Positions 1-8,676 of a stretch of 64,000 nt of DNA are shown here, in pieces. The notes beneath the pieces were generated by a model. It did not search any database, was not told the DNA's origin, and was given only the letters and a program-made list of their open reading frames with translations. How positions within the stretch are numbered: the stretch's first letter is position 1; each line of letters opens with the position of its first letter. Where the stretch lies: assembly GCF_018604545.1 (NCBI RefSeq), contig NZ_CP075896.1:3534001-3598000 (forward strand), written 5' to 3'. Both the position numbers and the translations under genes were made by a program. This stretch comes from Streptomyces koelreuteriae (GTDB lineage: Bacteria > Actinomycetota > Actinomycetes > Streptomycetales > Streptomycetaceae).

Positions 1-796
1 GAGGCGTGGCGCACTCGGGGGCGCTGGGCCCCCGGTCCCACTTCAGGGCGTAGGTGATGCCGCTGCCCGCGGGGACGCGGTAGAGCCGGCTGCCGGTGGT
101 CCTGGGGCAGTCCTTGGAGGACCAGTAGTCGTCGTCGGCGCTCGCCTCGGCGATGGTGAACACCGCGTTCTTCGGCCCGAGATCGATCTTGCAGTCGTGG
201 CCGGAGACGTTCCGCGCGGTGAGCAGGAAGGTGGGCGTCTGCTCGGGGTCGTAGCTGTTGTGCTGGCTGCGCAGGCTGAACTTGACCATGCTCGCGGTGC
301 AGTTGGGCAGCATGGAGCCGGCCGGCAGTGTGTCGCCCGCGCCGACGCCGCCCACGGTGGTACCGCCGTCGTAGCCACCGGCACCGCCGGAGCCGCCCGA
401 AGCGCCCGCTCCCTCGGACCCGCCGGTGCCGGAACCGCCGCCGGAGCCCGTGCCGGTACCGCCCCCGGCTCCGCTGCCCGAGCCGTCACCGGAACCGCCG
501 CCGGACCCTGCCCCGGACCCGGACGAGGAGCCGCCCGAGCCCTCGTCGCCCGACTCGTCGCGCCCGCCCGGCGCTTGGCTGATCGCCGGGCCGGAGTTCG
601 ACGGGCCAGGTGTGATGGAGGGCGCGGGATTCTTGCCGTTGGCGCCGTTGTCGCGGTCCTTGCCGCCATCGCCGCCCATGGTCACGAGCCAGGTGGTCAG
701 CAGCGCCAACAGGGCAGCCACGGACACCAGTACGACCCTCCGTCGCCAGTAGATGGAGGAGGGAAGCGGCCCGACCGGATTGCGCAGAGATCCCAC
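1..796 (-). CDS. Membrane-anchored Gly/Ser-linker protein, C-terminus cut by the window edge
   Basis: Reading from a GTG at 796, the protein opens with a short basic stretch (WRRR) and one hydrophobic segment at about residues 22-38, so it is probably a signal anchor with the rest outside the cell. About 110 residues of Gly/Ser/Asp-rich low complexity follow, then a folded domain that begins with an NCTAS motif and contains several Cys. The layout resembles Streptomyces surface proteins with a DUF4232-like beta domain, but I do not recognise the family with certainty. The stop lies beyond base 1. No function can be assigned. A weak AAGG lies upstream of the start. Confidence 0.75.
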   Translation of the reverse strand, partial: MGSLRNPVGPLPSSIYWRRRVVLVSVAALLALLTTWLVTMGGDGGKDRDNGANGKNPAPSITPGPSNSGPAISQAPGGRDESGDEGSGGSSSGSGAGSGGGSGDGSGSGAGGGTGTGSGGGSGTGGSEGAGASGGSGGAGGYDGGTTVGGVGAGDTLPAGSMLPNCTASMVKFSLRSQHNSYDPEQTPTFLLTARNVSGHDCKIDLGPKNAVFTIAEASADDDYWSSKDCPRTTGSRLYRVPAGSGITYALKWDRGPSAPECATP

Positions 797-971
797 GGCG
801 CAAACCTTACGAGAGATCAGCGCGTTAGCCGGTCCCACCCGCCGCTCAGGCTCACAACTTTTCCGGATCATCATGCCGGAAGCAGCTGTCCCACCCCTGT
901 CTTTCGTCAGATACGGCACCCGACGATCGCTGGGTGTGACGGGATCGGCTCGTCACCTACCGTCCGTGACC

Positions 972-1613
972 ATGGACTTCGAGGACACCGCGCTCTACCG
1001 CGACATCACCGACTTCGCCGACGGCTCCCCGCTGTGGATACGGCACGGGGCCGAGTTATGGACGGAGGCCGGACTGCTGGTCTTCGCCCTGCTGTTCGCA
1101 TCCGCCTGGTGGCGTGCCCGCCGCGACACCCCCCGCGCGTTCGCGATCGCGGCCCTTGCACCTCTGGCCACGGCTGTGGCGTACGTGTGCAGTGAGGTGC
1201 TCAAGTCCGCTGTCACACAGGAGCGTCCGTGCCGGGCGGTCGCCGGTGCGGCGGTGTCCCTGGCCGAGTGTCCGCCGCACGGCGACTGGTCCTTCCCCTC
1301 CAACCACGCCACGATCGCGGGCGCCGCGGCCGTCGCCCTGGCCCTGGTCCGGCGCGCCCTGCTGTGGCTGACGGCCCCGCTCGCCCTGCTGATGGCCTTC
1401 TCCCGGGTCTACGTCGGCGTGCACTATCCGCACGACGTGGTCGCGGGGCTCGCCCTCGGCACGCTCGTCGCCCTCGTCGCCGTACGGCTGGGCACGGGGC
1501 CGATGACGCGGCTGGCCGGGGCGATGCGCGGCTCGCCGACAACGGCCGCGCGGTGGGTCAGCGGGCCGGGCCCGGCACCCGTGCCGTCGTACGGGGCGCA
1601 CGCACGGCACTGA
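972..1613 (+). CDS. PAP2-family membrane phosphatase
   Basis: A 213-residue multi-span membrane protein with the three PAP2 phosphatase motifs in order: KSAVTQERPC (KxxxxxxRP), SFPSNHA (PSNH, a variant of PSGH) and SRVYVGVHYPHD (SRxxxxxHxxxD). Family members remove phosphate from lipid or isoprenoid pyrophosphates such as undecaprenyl-PP or phosphatidic acid; the substrate here cannot be told from sequence. An ATG at 972 or an in-frame GTG at 966 could start it. A TACCGT box lies 8 nt before the ATG and no good ribosome site is visible, so the message may have almost no leader. The gene is divergent from its left neighbour and convergent with the response regulator to its right. Confidence 0.88.
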   Translation: MDFEDTALYRDITDFADGSPLWIRHGAELWTEAGLLVFALLFASAWWRARRDTPRAFAIAALAPLATAVAYVCSEVLKSAVTQERPCRAVAGAAVSLAECPPHGDWSFPSNHATIAGAAAVALALVRRALLWLTAPLALLMAFSRVYVGVHYPHDVVAGLALGTLVALVAVRLGTGPMTRLAGAMRGSPTTAARWVSGPGPAPVPSYGAHARH

Positions 1614-1671
1614 GCCGGTAGGCACGCGCGGCCCTAGCCGGACGCACACGCGGCCCTGAGCCGATGGGGTG

Positions 1672-2328
1672 TCACGATTCCACCAGTCCCGCCTCGTACG
1701 CCACGATCGCCGCCTGCACACGGTTGCGCACGCCCAGCCGCTCCAGGACCGCGCTCACATACGCCTTCACCGTGCCCTCGACGAGGTGCAGCCGGGCGGC
1801 GATCTCCGGGTTGGACAGGCCCGCGCCGACCAGGCCGAGCACCTCGCGTTCGCGGGGGCTCAGGGCGGACACGCGGGCCCGTGACTGTGCCTCGCGGGTG
1901 AGCCGGCCGCCGCCGAGGCCCTCGTCGATGACGTACCGGGCCACCTTCGGCGACAGGAACGCGGCGCCCGCGGCCACCGCCCGTACACCGGCGATCAGTT
2001 CGTACGGGTCCCCGGACTTCAGCAGGAAGCCGGTGGCGCCGCCGCCGAGGGCGCGGGTGACATAGGCGCCCTCGGAGAAGGTGGTGAGCATCGCGACGGC
2101 CGTGCCGGGCGCGGTCCGTACGATCTCCTCCGCCGCCGTGAGGCCGTCCAGGCGCGGCATGCGGATGTCGAGCAGGGCCACGTCCGGGCGGTGGGCGCGG
2201 GCCAGCTCGACCGCCTCGCGGCCGTCGCCCGCCTCGGCGACGACCTCCGTCTCGTCGTCACTGCCCAGGATGGCGCGCACCCCGGCCCGCACCATCGTCT
2301 CGTCGTCGGCCAGCAGCACGCGGATCAC
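1672..2328 (-). CDS. NarL/FixJ-family response regulator
   Basis: A 218-residue response regulator. The receiver domain covers residues 1-120, with the acidic pocket DDE near the start, the phospho-acceptor Asp in DVALLDIRMP and the conserved Lys in GFLLKSGD. The C-terminal LuxR-type HTH holds LSPREREVLGLVGAGLSNPEIA and VKAYVSAVLERLG. The GTG start at 2328 overlaps the TGA of the kinase gene by four bases (GTGA), so the two are translationally coupled as a two-component pair. The signal is unknown. Its partner has an unusual C-terminal extension described in that entry. Confidence 0.92.
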   Translation of the reverse strand: MIRVLLADDETMVRAGVRAILGSDDETEVVAEAGDGREAVELARAHRPDVALLDIRMPRLDGLTAAEEIVRTAPGTAVAMLTTFSEGAYVTRALGGGATGFLLKSGDPYELIAGVRAVAAGAAFLSPKVARYVIDEGLGGGRLTREAQSRARVSALSPREREVLGLVGAGLSNPEIAARLHLVEGTVKAYVSAVLERLGVRNRVQAAIVAYEAGLVES

Positions 2329-3905
2329 TGTGAGAACTCCTCGTATTCTTCCCGGCCTTCGCCGGACCGGCCGGCGCGCGGGACCACGTCCTTGGTGACG
2401 AGCCGCCCGGCGTCGAAGCACAGTCTGAAGTGGTCGACGGAGACGAACAGCTCACCGCTCGCCCGGTAGTAACGGCAGTCGGCACCCTCCGGTGCCGGTG
2501 TCGCCGCCCGCTCGACGGGCGGGTCGTTCACATCCCGGTCGGGCAGCACGCGCTCGACGTCGGCGGCCGGGGCGCCCGGGCGGAGGGTCGCGTACGCGGC
2601 GGGTGCGAGCACCGAGTGCTTCTCCACGTACGCGTACCAGCCGAAGGCGGTGCCGACGAGGACGACGCCCACGCCGGCCGCGAGGCCGAGGCAGAGGGCC
2701 ACGCGGCGGCGGGCGTGGGTGATCGGGGCGAGGGCGGGGCGTGGCGGTCCGGTCGCGGTCCGGTGTGCGGGGACGTACGCGCTGACGCGGAACCCCTCCC
2801 CCTGCGGGCCCGCTTCGAAGGTGCCGCCGGCCGAGGTCACCGCGGCGCGCAGCCCGAGCAGGCCGGTGCCGCCTTCGGAGGGCCGGGAACTCGGCTCGGT
2901 GGGCGAGCCGTTGGTGAGCGTGACGGACGTCCCCTCGTCCCGCCCGGTCACCGCCACGATCACGGGGGCACCCGGTGCGTGTCGTGCCGCGTTGGTCAGG
3001 GCCTCCCGGGCCACTCGGTACAGCAGCCGTTCGGCGAGGTCGCCGGGGGCCGTGTGCGGGTCCCGCGTTGCGGGTTGTGCCCAGCGCACCGGGAGTCCGG
3101 ACTCCGCGGCGCGGGCGACGAGTTGTTCCAGGGTCTCGCCCGCGGGGGTCAGCGGTGGGGGCTCGTCGTCGTCCTCGCGCAGGACGCCGATGATGCGGTG
3201 CAGCCGGTCCGTGGCGTCGGCGGCCGCGCCGCGCAGTTCGGCCGCCGCCGTCCGGTGTTCGTCGGCGAGGCCGGGGGCGAGCTGGAGGGCGGCCGCGCGC
3301 AGGGCGATGAGGCTGAGCTCGTGACCGAGGGAGTCGTGCATGTCCTGGGCGATCCGGGAGCGTTCGCGCAGCCGGGCGCGCTCCTCGGTGAGGCGTTGCT
3401 CGTCCTCCAGCCGGGCCGCCCGCAGCCAGCCCTCCGCGGCCAGCTCGCGGCTCTGGCGCCAGTAGCGTCCGCCGAGCCAGGGGAAGACGCAGCCGAAGAG
3501 CAGCGTGCCCGTCATGACCAGCCACTCGGGGACCGGGTCGAGTCCGACGAGCACGATCCGCGCGGTGCCCGCGCAGCCGACGGCGGCGAAGCACAGCGCC
3601 GCGGGGCGGGCCCGGCCCGCGCGCAGCCCGAGGAGCAGGGCGGACGTGCCGAGGGCCGGGCCGTAGGAGGCGGTGAACAGGGATGGGGCTGCGGTCAGGC
3701 TCAGGGTGGCTGTCAGGCCGAAGGCGGCGAGGGGCAGCCGGCGGGACAGGGCGGCGGCAGCGGCCAGCACCGCCGCGCCGGCGGCCTGCTGCCAGAGCGT
3801 GCGCGGCTCGTTCAGGCCGATCCGGTCCGCCGTGAGCGCGGGGAGGACCAGGGCGGCCCAGAGGAGGGCGCCCCGGGCGAGCCGGGCCGAACGAGGACGT
3901 TCCAT
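2325..3905 (-). CDS. Histidine kinase with extra C-terminal TM and extracytoplasmic-type domain
   Basis: A 526-residue kinase of the HisKA_3 class. Several N-terminal membrane segments (about residues 10-150) are followed by the dimerisation helix with the phospho-acceptor His in AQDMHDSLGHELS and an HATPase_c domain (N-box EALTNAARHA, G-box GGTGLLGLRAA). Most relatives end there. This one continues with another hydrophobic segment (about 407-425) and about 95 residues containing LRPGAPAADVERVLP, which resembles the start of SmpA/BamE-like folds, and two Cys that could pair. The likely topology is catalytic domain inside and a second sensor domain outside at the C-terminus. A TAGCGT box 7 nt before the ATG suggests a leaderless message. 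Confidence 0.9.
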   Translation of the reverse strand: MERPRSARLARGALLWAALVLPALTADRIGLNEPRTLWQQAAGAAVLAAAAALSRRLPLAAFGLTATLSLTAAPSLFTASYGPALGTSALLLGLRAGRARPAALCFAAVGCAGTARIVLVGLDPVPEWLVMTGTLLFGCVFPWLGGRYWRQSRELAAEGWLRAARLEDEQRLTEERARLRERSRIAQDMHDSLGHELSLIALRAAALQLAPGLADEHRTAAAELRGAAADATDRLHRIIGVLREDDDEPPPLTPAGETLEQLVARAAESGLPVRWAQPATRDPHTAPGDLAERLLYRVAREALTNAARHAPGAPVIVAVTGRDEGTSVTLTNGSPTEPSSRPSEGGTGLLGLRAAVTSAGGTFEAGPQGEGFRVSAYVPAHRTATGPPRPALAPITHARRRVALCLGLAAGVGVVLVGTAFGWYAYVEKHSVLAPAAYATLRPGAPAADVERVLPDRDVNDPPVERAATPAPEGADCRYYRASGELFVSVDHFRLCFDAGRLVTKDVVPRAGRSGEGREEYEEFSQ

Positions 3906-3912
3906 TCGGCCG

Positions 3913-3918
3913 ACGCTA
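3913..3918 (-). promoter_or_regulatory. -10 box of a predicted leaderless transcript (kinase gene)
   Basis: Read on the minus strand this is TAGCGT, 7 nt before the ATG of the kinase gene. A TANNNT box at this distance places the transcription start at or next to the start codon. Confidence 0.55.
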
Positions 3919-4016
3919 TCGGCGGGCGGCGGGGCGGCACTGCTGCCGATCGTCAGGTACCTCGCCCTCTCGGGTCGCGGTGTGCCCGATTCGCGGCTCC
4001 CGCGTGGCAGGATCGA

Positions 4017-4964
4017 ATGGCCATGACTGCTCCCACGAACACCCCGCGCACCAGCTCCGGCCCCACCGACACCGCGTCCGGCCCGCCGCCGGGCGGGGAC
4101 CTGCACTCCCCCGTCATCGACTGGTTCGACGACAACGCCCGCGACCTGCCGTGGCGGCGCCCCGAGGCCGGGGCGTGGGGCGTGATGGTCAGTGAGTTCA
4201 TGCTTCAGCAGACGCCGGTGAGCCGCGTCCTGCCCGTCTACGAGCAGTGGGTGGCCCGCTGGCCGCGCCCCGCCGACCTGGCCAAGGAGGCGCCCGGCGA
4301 GGCCGTCCGGGCCTGGGGCCGACTCGGCTACCCGCGCCGCGCGCTGCGGCTGCACGGCGCCGCCGTCGCCATAACGGAACGGCACGGCGGTGACGTACCG
4401 GCCGACCACGCCCAGCTGCTGGCGCTGCCCGGCATCGGCGAGTACACGGCCGCCGCCGTCGCCTCCTTCGCCTACGGGCAGCGGCACCCGGTGCTGGACA
4501 CGAATGTGCGCCGGGTCTTCGCCCGCGCGGTCACCGGCGTGCAGTACCCGCCGAACGCCACCACCGCCGCCGAGCGCAAACTGGCCCGCGCGCTCCTCCC
4601 CGAGGATGAGCCGACCGCCGCCCGCTGGGCCGCCGCCTCCATGGAGCTGGGCGCGCTCGTGTGCACGGCGAAGAGCGAGTCGTGCCACCGCTGCCCGATC
4701 GCCGCGCAGTGCGCGTGGCGGCTGGCGGGCAAGCCGGAGCACGACGGGCCGCCGCGCCGCGGCCAGACCTACGCGGGCACCGACCGGCAGGTCCGCGGGC
4801 GGCTGCTCGCCGTACTGCGGGACGCCCACGCCCCGGTTCCGCAGGCGGCGCTCGACCGCGTGTGGCACGAGCCGGTGCAGCGGGCGCGCGCCCTGGACGG
4901 CCTGGTCGCCGACGGCCTGGTCGAGCCGCTGGCGGGCGGGATGTACCGGCTGCCGCTGACCTGA
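4017..4964 (+). CDS. mutY: A/G-specific adenine DNA glycosylase MutY (short form)
   Basis: Base-excision repair enzyme that removes adenine mispaired with 8-oxoguanine. Visible in order: WRRP, the catalytic Glu in SEFMLQQTPVSRV, the helix-hairpin-helix LLALPGIGEYTAAAVASFA, the catalytic Asp in VLDTNVRR, and an Fe-S cluster motif C-x6-C-x2-C-x5-C (from CTAKSESC). At about 315 residues it lacks the usual MutT-like 8-oxoG recognition domain. About 65 residues with a winged-helix look follow the cluster instead. Both the ATG at 4017 (AGGA 4 nt upstream) and the one at 4023 are possible starts. It is a stand-alone gene divergent from the kinase operon. Confidence 0.93.
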   Translation: MAMTAPTNTPRTSSGPTDTASGPPPGGDLHSPVIDWFDDNARDLPWRRPEAGAWGVMVSEFMLQQTPVSRVLPVYEQWVARWPRPADLAKEAPGEAVRAWGRLGYPRRALRLHGAAVAITERHGGDVPADHAQLLALPGIGEYTAAAVASFAYGQRHPVLDTNVRRVFARAVTGVQYPPNATTAAERKLARALLPEDEPTAARWAAASMELGALVCTAKSESCHRCPIAAQCAWRLAGKPEHDGPPRRGQTYAGTDRQVRGRLLAVLRDAHAPVPQAALDRVWHEPVQRARALDGLVADGLVEPLAGGMYRLPLT

Positions 4965-5058
4965 CGTACAGGCAGATGACAGCCTCGGGTCTCCCGTAAC
5001 GACGACACAGGGTGGACAAATCACCCCATAACCGCCTCAACACCCCCATCGCTGCACC

Positions 5059-5077
5059 CCGTTACGACGTCCGTTAC
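5059..5077 (+). promoter_or_regulatory. Direct repeat upstream of sigE, candidate CseB site
   Basis: Two copies of CCGTTAC lie 12 bp apart (starts at 5059 and 5071), the layout favoured by OmpR-family regulators. In Streptomyces coelicolor sigE transcription depends on CseB, which is encoded downstream here. TGCTAG at 5098-5103, 20 nt after the second copy, could be the -10 box. This is inference from position and pattern only. Confidence 0.35.
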
Positions 5078-5246
5078 ACAACCGACGGACAGCCGAGTGC
5101 TAGCCGAAGGCTGCTTCGGACAGCGCCGTGACAACGCCTCCGTACCTTCAGATGCGTTCCCGGAAGACACGGGACGACCAAGGAACACAGGCAGTGCACG
5201 GGCGGCGGGGAGCCGGCCCGAACGGGGAAACGGGAGGCGGTTCACC

Positions 5247-5786
5247 ATGGCGCAGGGCGAGGTGCTCGAGTTCGAGGAGTACGTCCGCACCCGGCAGGAC
5301 GCACTGCTGCGCAGTGCTCGCCGCCTGGTCCCGGACCCGACGGACGCACAGGACCTGCTGCAGACGGCGCTGGTGCGGACCTACGGCCGCTGGGAGACCA
5401 TCGAGGACAAGCGGCTGGCGGACGCCTACCTGCGCCGGGTCATGATCAACACGCGGACCGAGTGGTGGCGGGCCCGCAAGCTGGAGGAGGTCCCGACCGA
5501 GCAGCTCCCGGACGCCTCGGTCGACGACGCCACCGAGCAGCACGCGGACCGCGCCCTGCTGATGGACATCCTGAAGGTGCTCGCCCCGAAGCAGCGCAGT
5601 GTCGTGGTCCTGCGACACTGGGAGCAGATGTCCACGGAGGAGACGGCCGCCGCCCTCGGTATGTCGGCCGGAACGGTCAAAAGCACGCTGCACAGGGCGC
5701 TCGCCCGGCTCCGTGAGGAGCTGGAGTCCCGCGACCTGGACGCACGCGCGCTGGAGCGTGAGGAGCGGGAGCGGTGCGCGGCCTGA
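5247..5786 (+). CDS. sigE: ECF sigma factor SigE, cell-envelope stress
   Basis: A 179-residue ECF sigma factor of the SigE subfamily. Region 2 spans the first 90 residues (DAQDLLQTALVRTYGRW, then LADAYLRRVMINTRTEWWR) and region 4 lies near residues 110-160 (LAPKQRSVVVLRHWEQMSTEETAAALGMSAGTVKSTLHRAL). The ATG at 5247 follows GGGAGGCGG with good spacing. The three genes that follow are a lipoprotein, an OmpR-type regulator and a sensor kinase in the exact sigE-cseA-cseB-cseC order known from S. coelicolor, where SigE directs the response to peptidoglycan damage and lysozyme. No anti-sigma factor is adjacent, which fits control through transcription by CseB/CseC. Confidence 0.95.
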   Translation: MAQGEVLEFEEYVRTRQDALLRSARRLVPDPTDAQDLLQTALVRTYGRWETIEDKRLADAYLRRVMINTRTEWWRARKLEEVPTEQLPDASVDDATEQHADRALLMDILKVLAPKQRSVVVLRHWEQMSTEETAAALGMSAGTVKSTLHRALARLREELESRDLDARALEREERERCAA

Positions 5787-6430
5787 CCGGCGAGGGGTCC
5801 CCACGGACCCGGGGCAGCATCCAGGCGGTGAGCACGGCATCGGCCGTGGTCACCGCCCTCGCCCTTTTCGTGTCCGGGTGCGGTGCCGGCGGCACCGGCG
5901 CCCGTGACGAGGGCCCGGCGCACGCCGACGCGGTGGCGGGCGCCACCGCGGCCACTCCCTCGGCCTCCCCGTCCAGGACGCCCGACACCGTGAACGCGGT
6001 CCGGCTCGTCAAGGACGACCCCGAGGTCTCCCCCGAGGTGAAGCGCGAGCTGAAGCCGTGCGTGGCCGACGAGTATCCCGTCGACGTGTCCTACGGCAAG
6101 CTGACCGGCGGAACGGCCGACGATGTCGTCGTCAATGTGCTGACCTGCGGTGACGCGGTGGGTGTGGGCAGTTATGTGTATCGCGAGCGGGACGGCTCGT
6201 ACGAGAATGTGTTCAAGGCCGAGGAACCCCCGGTCTACGCGGAGATCGACCGCGGCGACCTGGTGGTGACCAAGCAGGTGTACGACAAGGGCGACCCGGT
6301 GTCGAGCCCCTCCGGGGAGAACGTGATCACGTACAGATGGGCTTCCGGCCGGTTCAGCGAGAAGTACCGCACGCACAACGACTACGGCAAGGTCGTCGGC
6401 GACAGCCCGTCGCCGGTGCCCGCGAGCTGA
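5774..6430 (+). CDS. cseA: CseA lipoprotein, negative modulator of the SigE response
   Basis: A 218-residue lipoprotein. The GTG start overlaps the end of sigE by 13 nt. The signal peptide ends in the lipobox VSGC, with the modified Cys at about residue 36; a Thr/Ser/Pro/Ala-rich spacer and a compact C-terminal domain (about residues 75-210) follow. In S. coelicolor loss of CseA raises sigE expression, so it is thought to damp the CseC sensor from outside the membrane. Assignment rests on the operon position and the lipoprotein layout. No enzymatic motif is visible. Confidence 0.88.
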   Translation: MRGLTGEGSPRTRGSIQAVSTASAVVTALALFVSGCGAGGTGARDEGPAHADAVAGATAATPSASPSRTPDTVNAVRLVKDDPEVSPEVKRELKPCVADEYPVDVSYGKLTGGTADDVVVNVLTCGDAVGVGSYVYRERDGSYENVFKAEEPPVYAEIDRGDLVVTKQVYDKGDPVSSPSGENVITYRWASGRFSEKYRTHNDYGKVVGDSPSPVPAS

Positions 6431-6491
6431 CGCGGGCGAGGCGTGTGTGAACCGATCGGGCCGCTCGGACCGATCTCTGGGTGAACGCGAT

Positions 6492-6528
6492 GCACGGTCC
6501 GTGCGTCCCCTGAGAGGACGGACCGTGC
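6492..6528 (+). other. Stem-loop between cseA and cseB
   Basis: GCACGGTCC (6492-6500) pairs with GGACCGTGC (6520-6528), and an inner GTCC/GGAC extends the helix past a 4-nt bulge. No T-run follows. It could be an attenuator or a processing site that lowers cseB-cseC expression relative to sigE-cseA. Confidence 0.5.
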
Positions 6529-6579
6529 GTCCTTGAGAAGCACACCCCTACGACCCACACGAGGACTGAGAGCACCGGG

Positions 6580-7281
6580 ATGGCAGACCAGACCCACGTT
6601 CTGTTCGTCGAGGACGACGACGTCATCCGCGAGGCCACACAGCTCGCCCTGGAACGGGACGGCTTCGTGGTCACCGCGATGCCCGACGGCCTGTCGGGAC
6701 TGGATGCGTTCCGCACGGACCGCCCCGACATCGCGCTGCTGGACGTCATGGTCCCCGGCCTCGACGGGGTCAGCCTGTGCCGCCGCATCCGGGACGAGTC
6801 GACCGTGCCGGTCATCATGCTGTCGGCGCGGGCCGACTCCATCGACGTGGTGCTGGGCCTGGAGGCGGGGGCCGACGACTATGTGACCAAGCCCTTCGAC
6901 GGGGCCGTGCTGGTCGCCCGGATCCGCGCGGTGCTGCGCCGCTTCGGGCACGCGGGCGGCGGCAGGGCGCAGGAGCCGGACTCTCTCGCGAGCGGCGGGA
7001 TGCTGGCCTTCGGGGATCTGGAGGTCGACACCGAGGGCATGGAGGTCCGCCGGGCCGGGCAGCCGGTGGCGCTGACGCCGACCGAGATGCGGCTGCTGCT
7101 GGAGTTCTCCTCCGCGCCGGGCACGGTGCTCTCCCGCGACAAGCTGCTGGAGCGGGTGTGGGACTACGGCTGGGGCGGGGACACCCGGGTCGTCGACGTG
7201 CATGTGCAGCGGCTGCGGCAGAAGATCGGCCAGGACCGTATCGAGACGGTCCGTGGTTTCGGCTACAAGTTGAAGGCCTGA
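6580..7281 (+). CDS. cseB: CseB, OmpR-family response regulator
   Basis: A 233-residue OmpR/PhoB-type regulator. The receiver domain has VEDDD, the phospho-acceptor Asp in DIALLDVMVPG and the conserved Lys in YVTKPFD. The C-terminal winged helix has LTPTEMRLLLEFS and the recognition-helix region WGGDTRVVDVHVQRLRQKI. It sits between cseA and cseC, 149 nt after cseA and 9 nt before cseC. In S. coelicolor phospho-CseB activates the sigE promoter. A direct repeat upstream of sigE in this window could be its target. Confidence 0.95.
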   Translation: MADQTHVLFVEDDDVIREATQLALERDGFVVTAMPDGLSGLDAFRTDRPDIALLDVMVPGLDGVSLCRRIRDESTVPVIMLSARADSIDVVLGLEAGADDYVTKPFDGAVLVARIRAVLRRFGHAGGGRAQEPDSLASGGMLAFGDLEVDTEGMEVRRAGQPVALTPTEMRLLLEFSSAPGTVLSRDKLLERVWDYGWGGDTRVVDVHVQRLRQKIGQDRIETVRGFGYKLKA

Positions 7282-7290
7282 GCAGGGGTT

Positions 7291-8646
7291 ATGAGGGGGC
7301 ATTTCCGGCGCCTGGTCGCCACGGGCGTGGAACGCGCGGGGATCCGTACGGGCCTGAGATGGAAGCTGAGCGCGGCCATCGCGCTGGTCGGCGCGCTGGT
7401 GGCGATCGCGCTGAGCCTGGTCGTGCACAACGCGGCGCGGGTGTCGATGCTGGACAACGCGCGCGACCTCGCCGACGAGCGCATCATGATCGCCCAGCGC
7501 AACTTCGAGCTGTCCGGGCGAATGAACTTCCCCAACACCAAGATCGACGACCCGGATCTGCCGGAGGCCCTGCGGGACCGGGTCGAGGCGGGCCAGCGGG
7601 CGACCTATGTGGCGGACCGGCCGGGCGGCTCGCCGGACATATGGGCCGCCGTCCCGCTGAAGAACGGGCATGTGATGTCCCTGCACTCGGGCTTCACCGA
7701 CCGCAGCTCGGACATTCTCCAGGACCTCGACCAGGCCCTGCTCATCGGGTCCATCGCGGTCGTCCTCGGCGGCAGCGCGCTCGGTGTGCTCATAGGCGGG
7801 CATCTGTCGCGGCGGCTGCGCAAGGCGGCCGTCGCGGCCCACCAGCTCGCGGGCGGCGAGACGGACGTGCGGGTGCGGGACGCCATGGGCGGGGTCGTCC
7901 GGGACGAGACCGACGACCTGGCGAGCGCGGTGGACGCCATGGCGGACACCCTGCGGCAGCGCATAGAGGCGGAGCGGCGCGTCACCGCCGACATCGCGCA
8001 CGAGTTGCGCACGCCGGTGACCGGGCTGCTGACCGCGGCCGAGCTGCTGCCGCCGGGGCGCCCGACCGAGCTGGTGCTGGACCGGGCGAAGGCCATGCGC
8101 ACGCTCGTGGAGGACGTGCTGGAGGTGGCGCGGCTGGACGGGGCCTCGGAGCGGGCGGAGCTGCAGGACATCATGCTGGGCGAGTTCGTCGCCCGGCGGG
8201 TGACGGCCAAGGACCCGGCCATCGAGGTGCGGGTGGTGCACGAGTCGGAGGTCACGACCGACCCGCGGCGCCTGGAGCGGGTCCTGTTCAACCTCCTGGC
8301 CAACGCGGCCCGGCACGGCAAGCCGCCCATCGAGGTCTCCGTCGAGGGCCGGGTCATCCGGGTCCGCGACCACGGCCCCGGCTTCCCCGAGGACCTGCTC
8401 GCCGAGGGCCCGAGCCGCTTCCGCACCGGCAGCACGGACCGCGCCGGGCACGGCCACGGCCTGGGCCTGACCATCGCGGCCGGACAGGCCCGGGTGCTGG
8501 GCGCCCGGCTGACCTTCCGCAACGTCCGCCCGCCCGGGACACCGGAGCATGTGCCGGCCGAGGGCGCGGTGGCGGTGCTGTGGCTGCCGGAGCACGCGCC
8601 GACGAACACGGGGAGTTATCCGATGCTGCCGGGGGCGCAGTCGTAG
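7291..8646 (+). CDS. cseC: CseC, cell-envelope stress sensor kinase
   Basis: A 451-residue two-TM histidine kinase. TM1 (about residues 27-45), an extracytoplasmic loop of about 100 residues, TM2 (about 150-170), a HAMP linker, HisKA with the phospho-acceptor His in ADIAHELRTP, then HATPase_c with the N-box NLLANAARHG and G-boxes DHGPGFP and GHGLGLTIA. It phosphorylates CseB in response to cell-wall perturbation in S. coelicolor; the exact ligand is not known. It is the last gene of the operon, and no clear terminator follows before the convergent VOC gene. Confidence 0.93.
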   Translation: MRGHFRRLVATGVERAGIRTGLRWKLSAAIALVGALVAIALSLVVHNAARVSMLDNARDLADERIMIAQRNFELSGRMNFPNTKIDDPDLPEALRDRVEAGQRATYVADRPGGSPDIWAAVPLKNGHVMSLHSGFTDRSSDILQDLDQALLIGSIAVVLGGSALGVLIGGHLSRRLRKAAVAAHQLAGGETDVRVRDAMGGVVRDETDDLASAVDAMADTLRQRIEAERRVTADIAHELRTPVTGLLTAAELLPPGRPTELVLDRAKAMRTLVEDVLEVARLDGASERAELQDIMLGEFVARRVTAKDPAIEVRVVHESEVTTDPRRLERVLFNLLANAARHGKPPIEVSVEGRVIRVRDHGPGFPEDLLAEGPSRFRTGSTDRAGHGHGLGLTIAAGQARVLGARLTFRNVRPPGTPEHVPAEGAVAVLWLPEHAPTNTGSYPMLPGAQS

Positions 8647-8676
8647 CGCCGGTTCTCGCGGACCGGACCTCGCGGA

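Noticed and set aside
2430..4016. Long plus-strand open frame fused in front of mutY
   Set aside because: It is antisense to the kinase gene and highly repetitive in Gly/Ala/Arg; MutY homology begins only after 4017.
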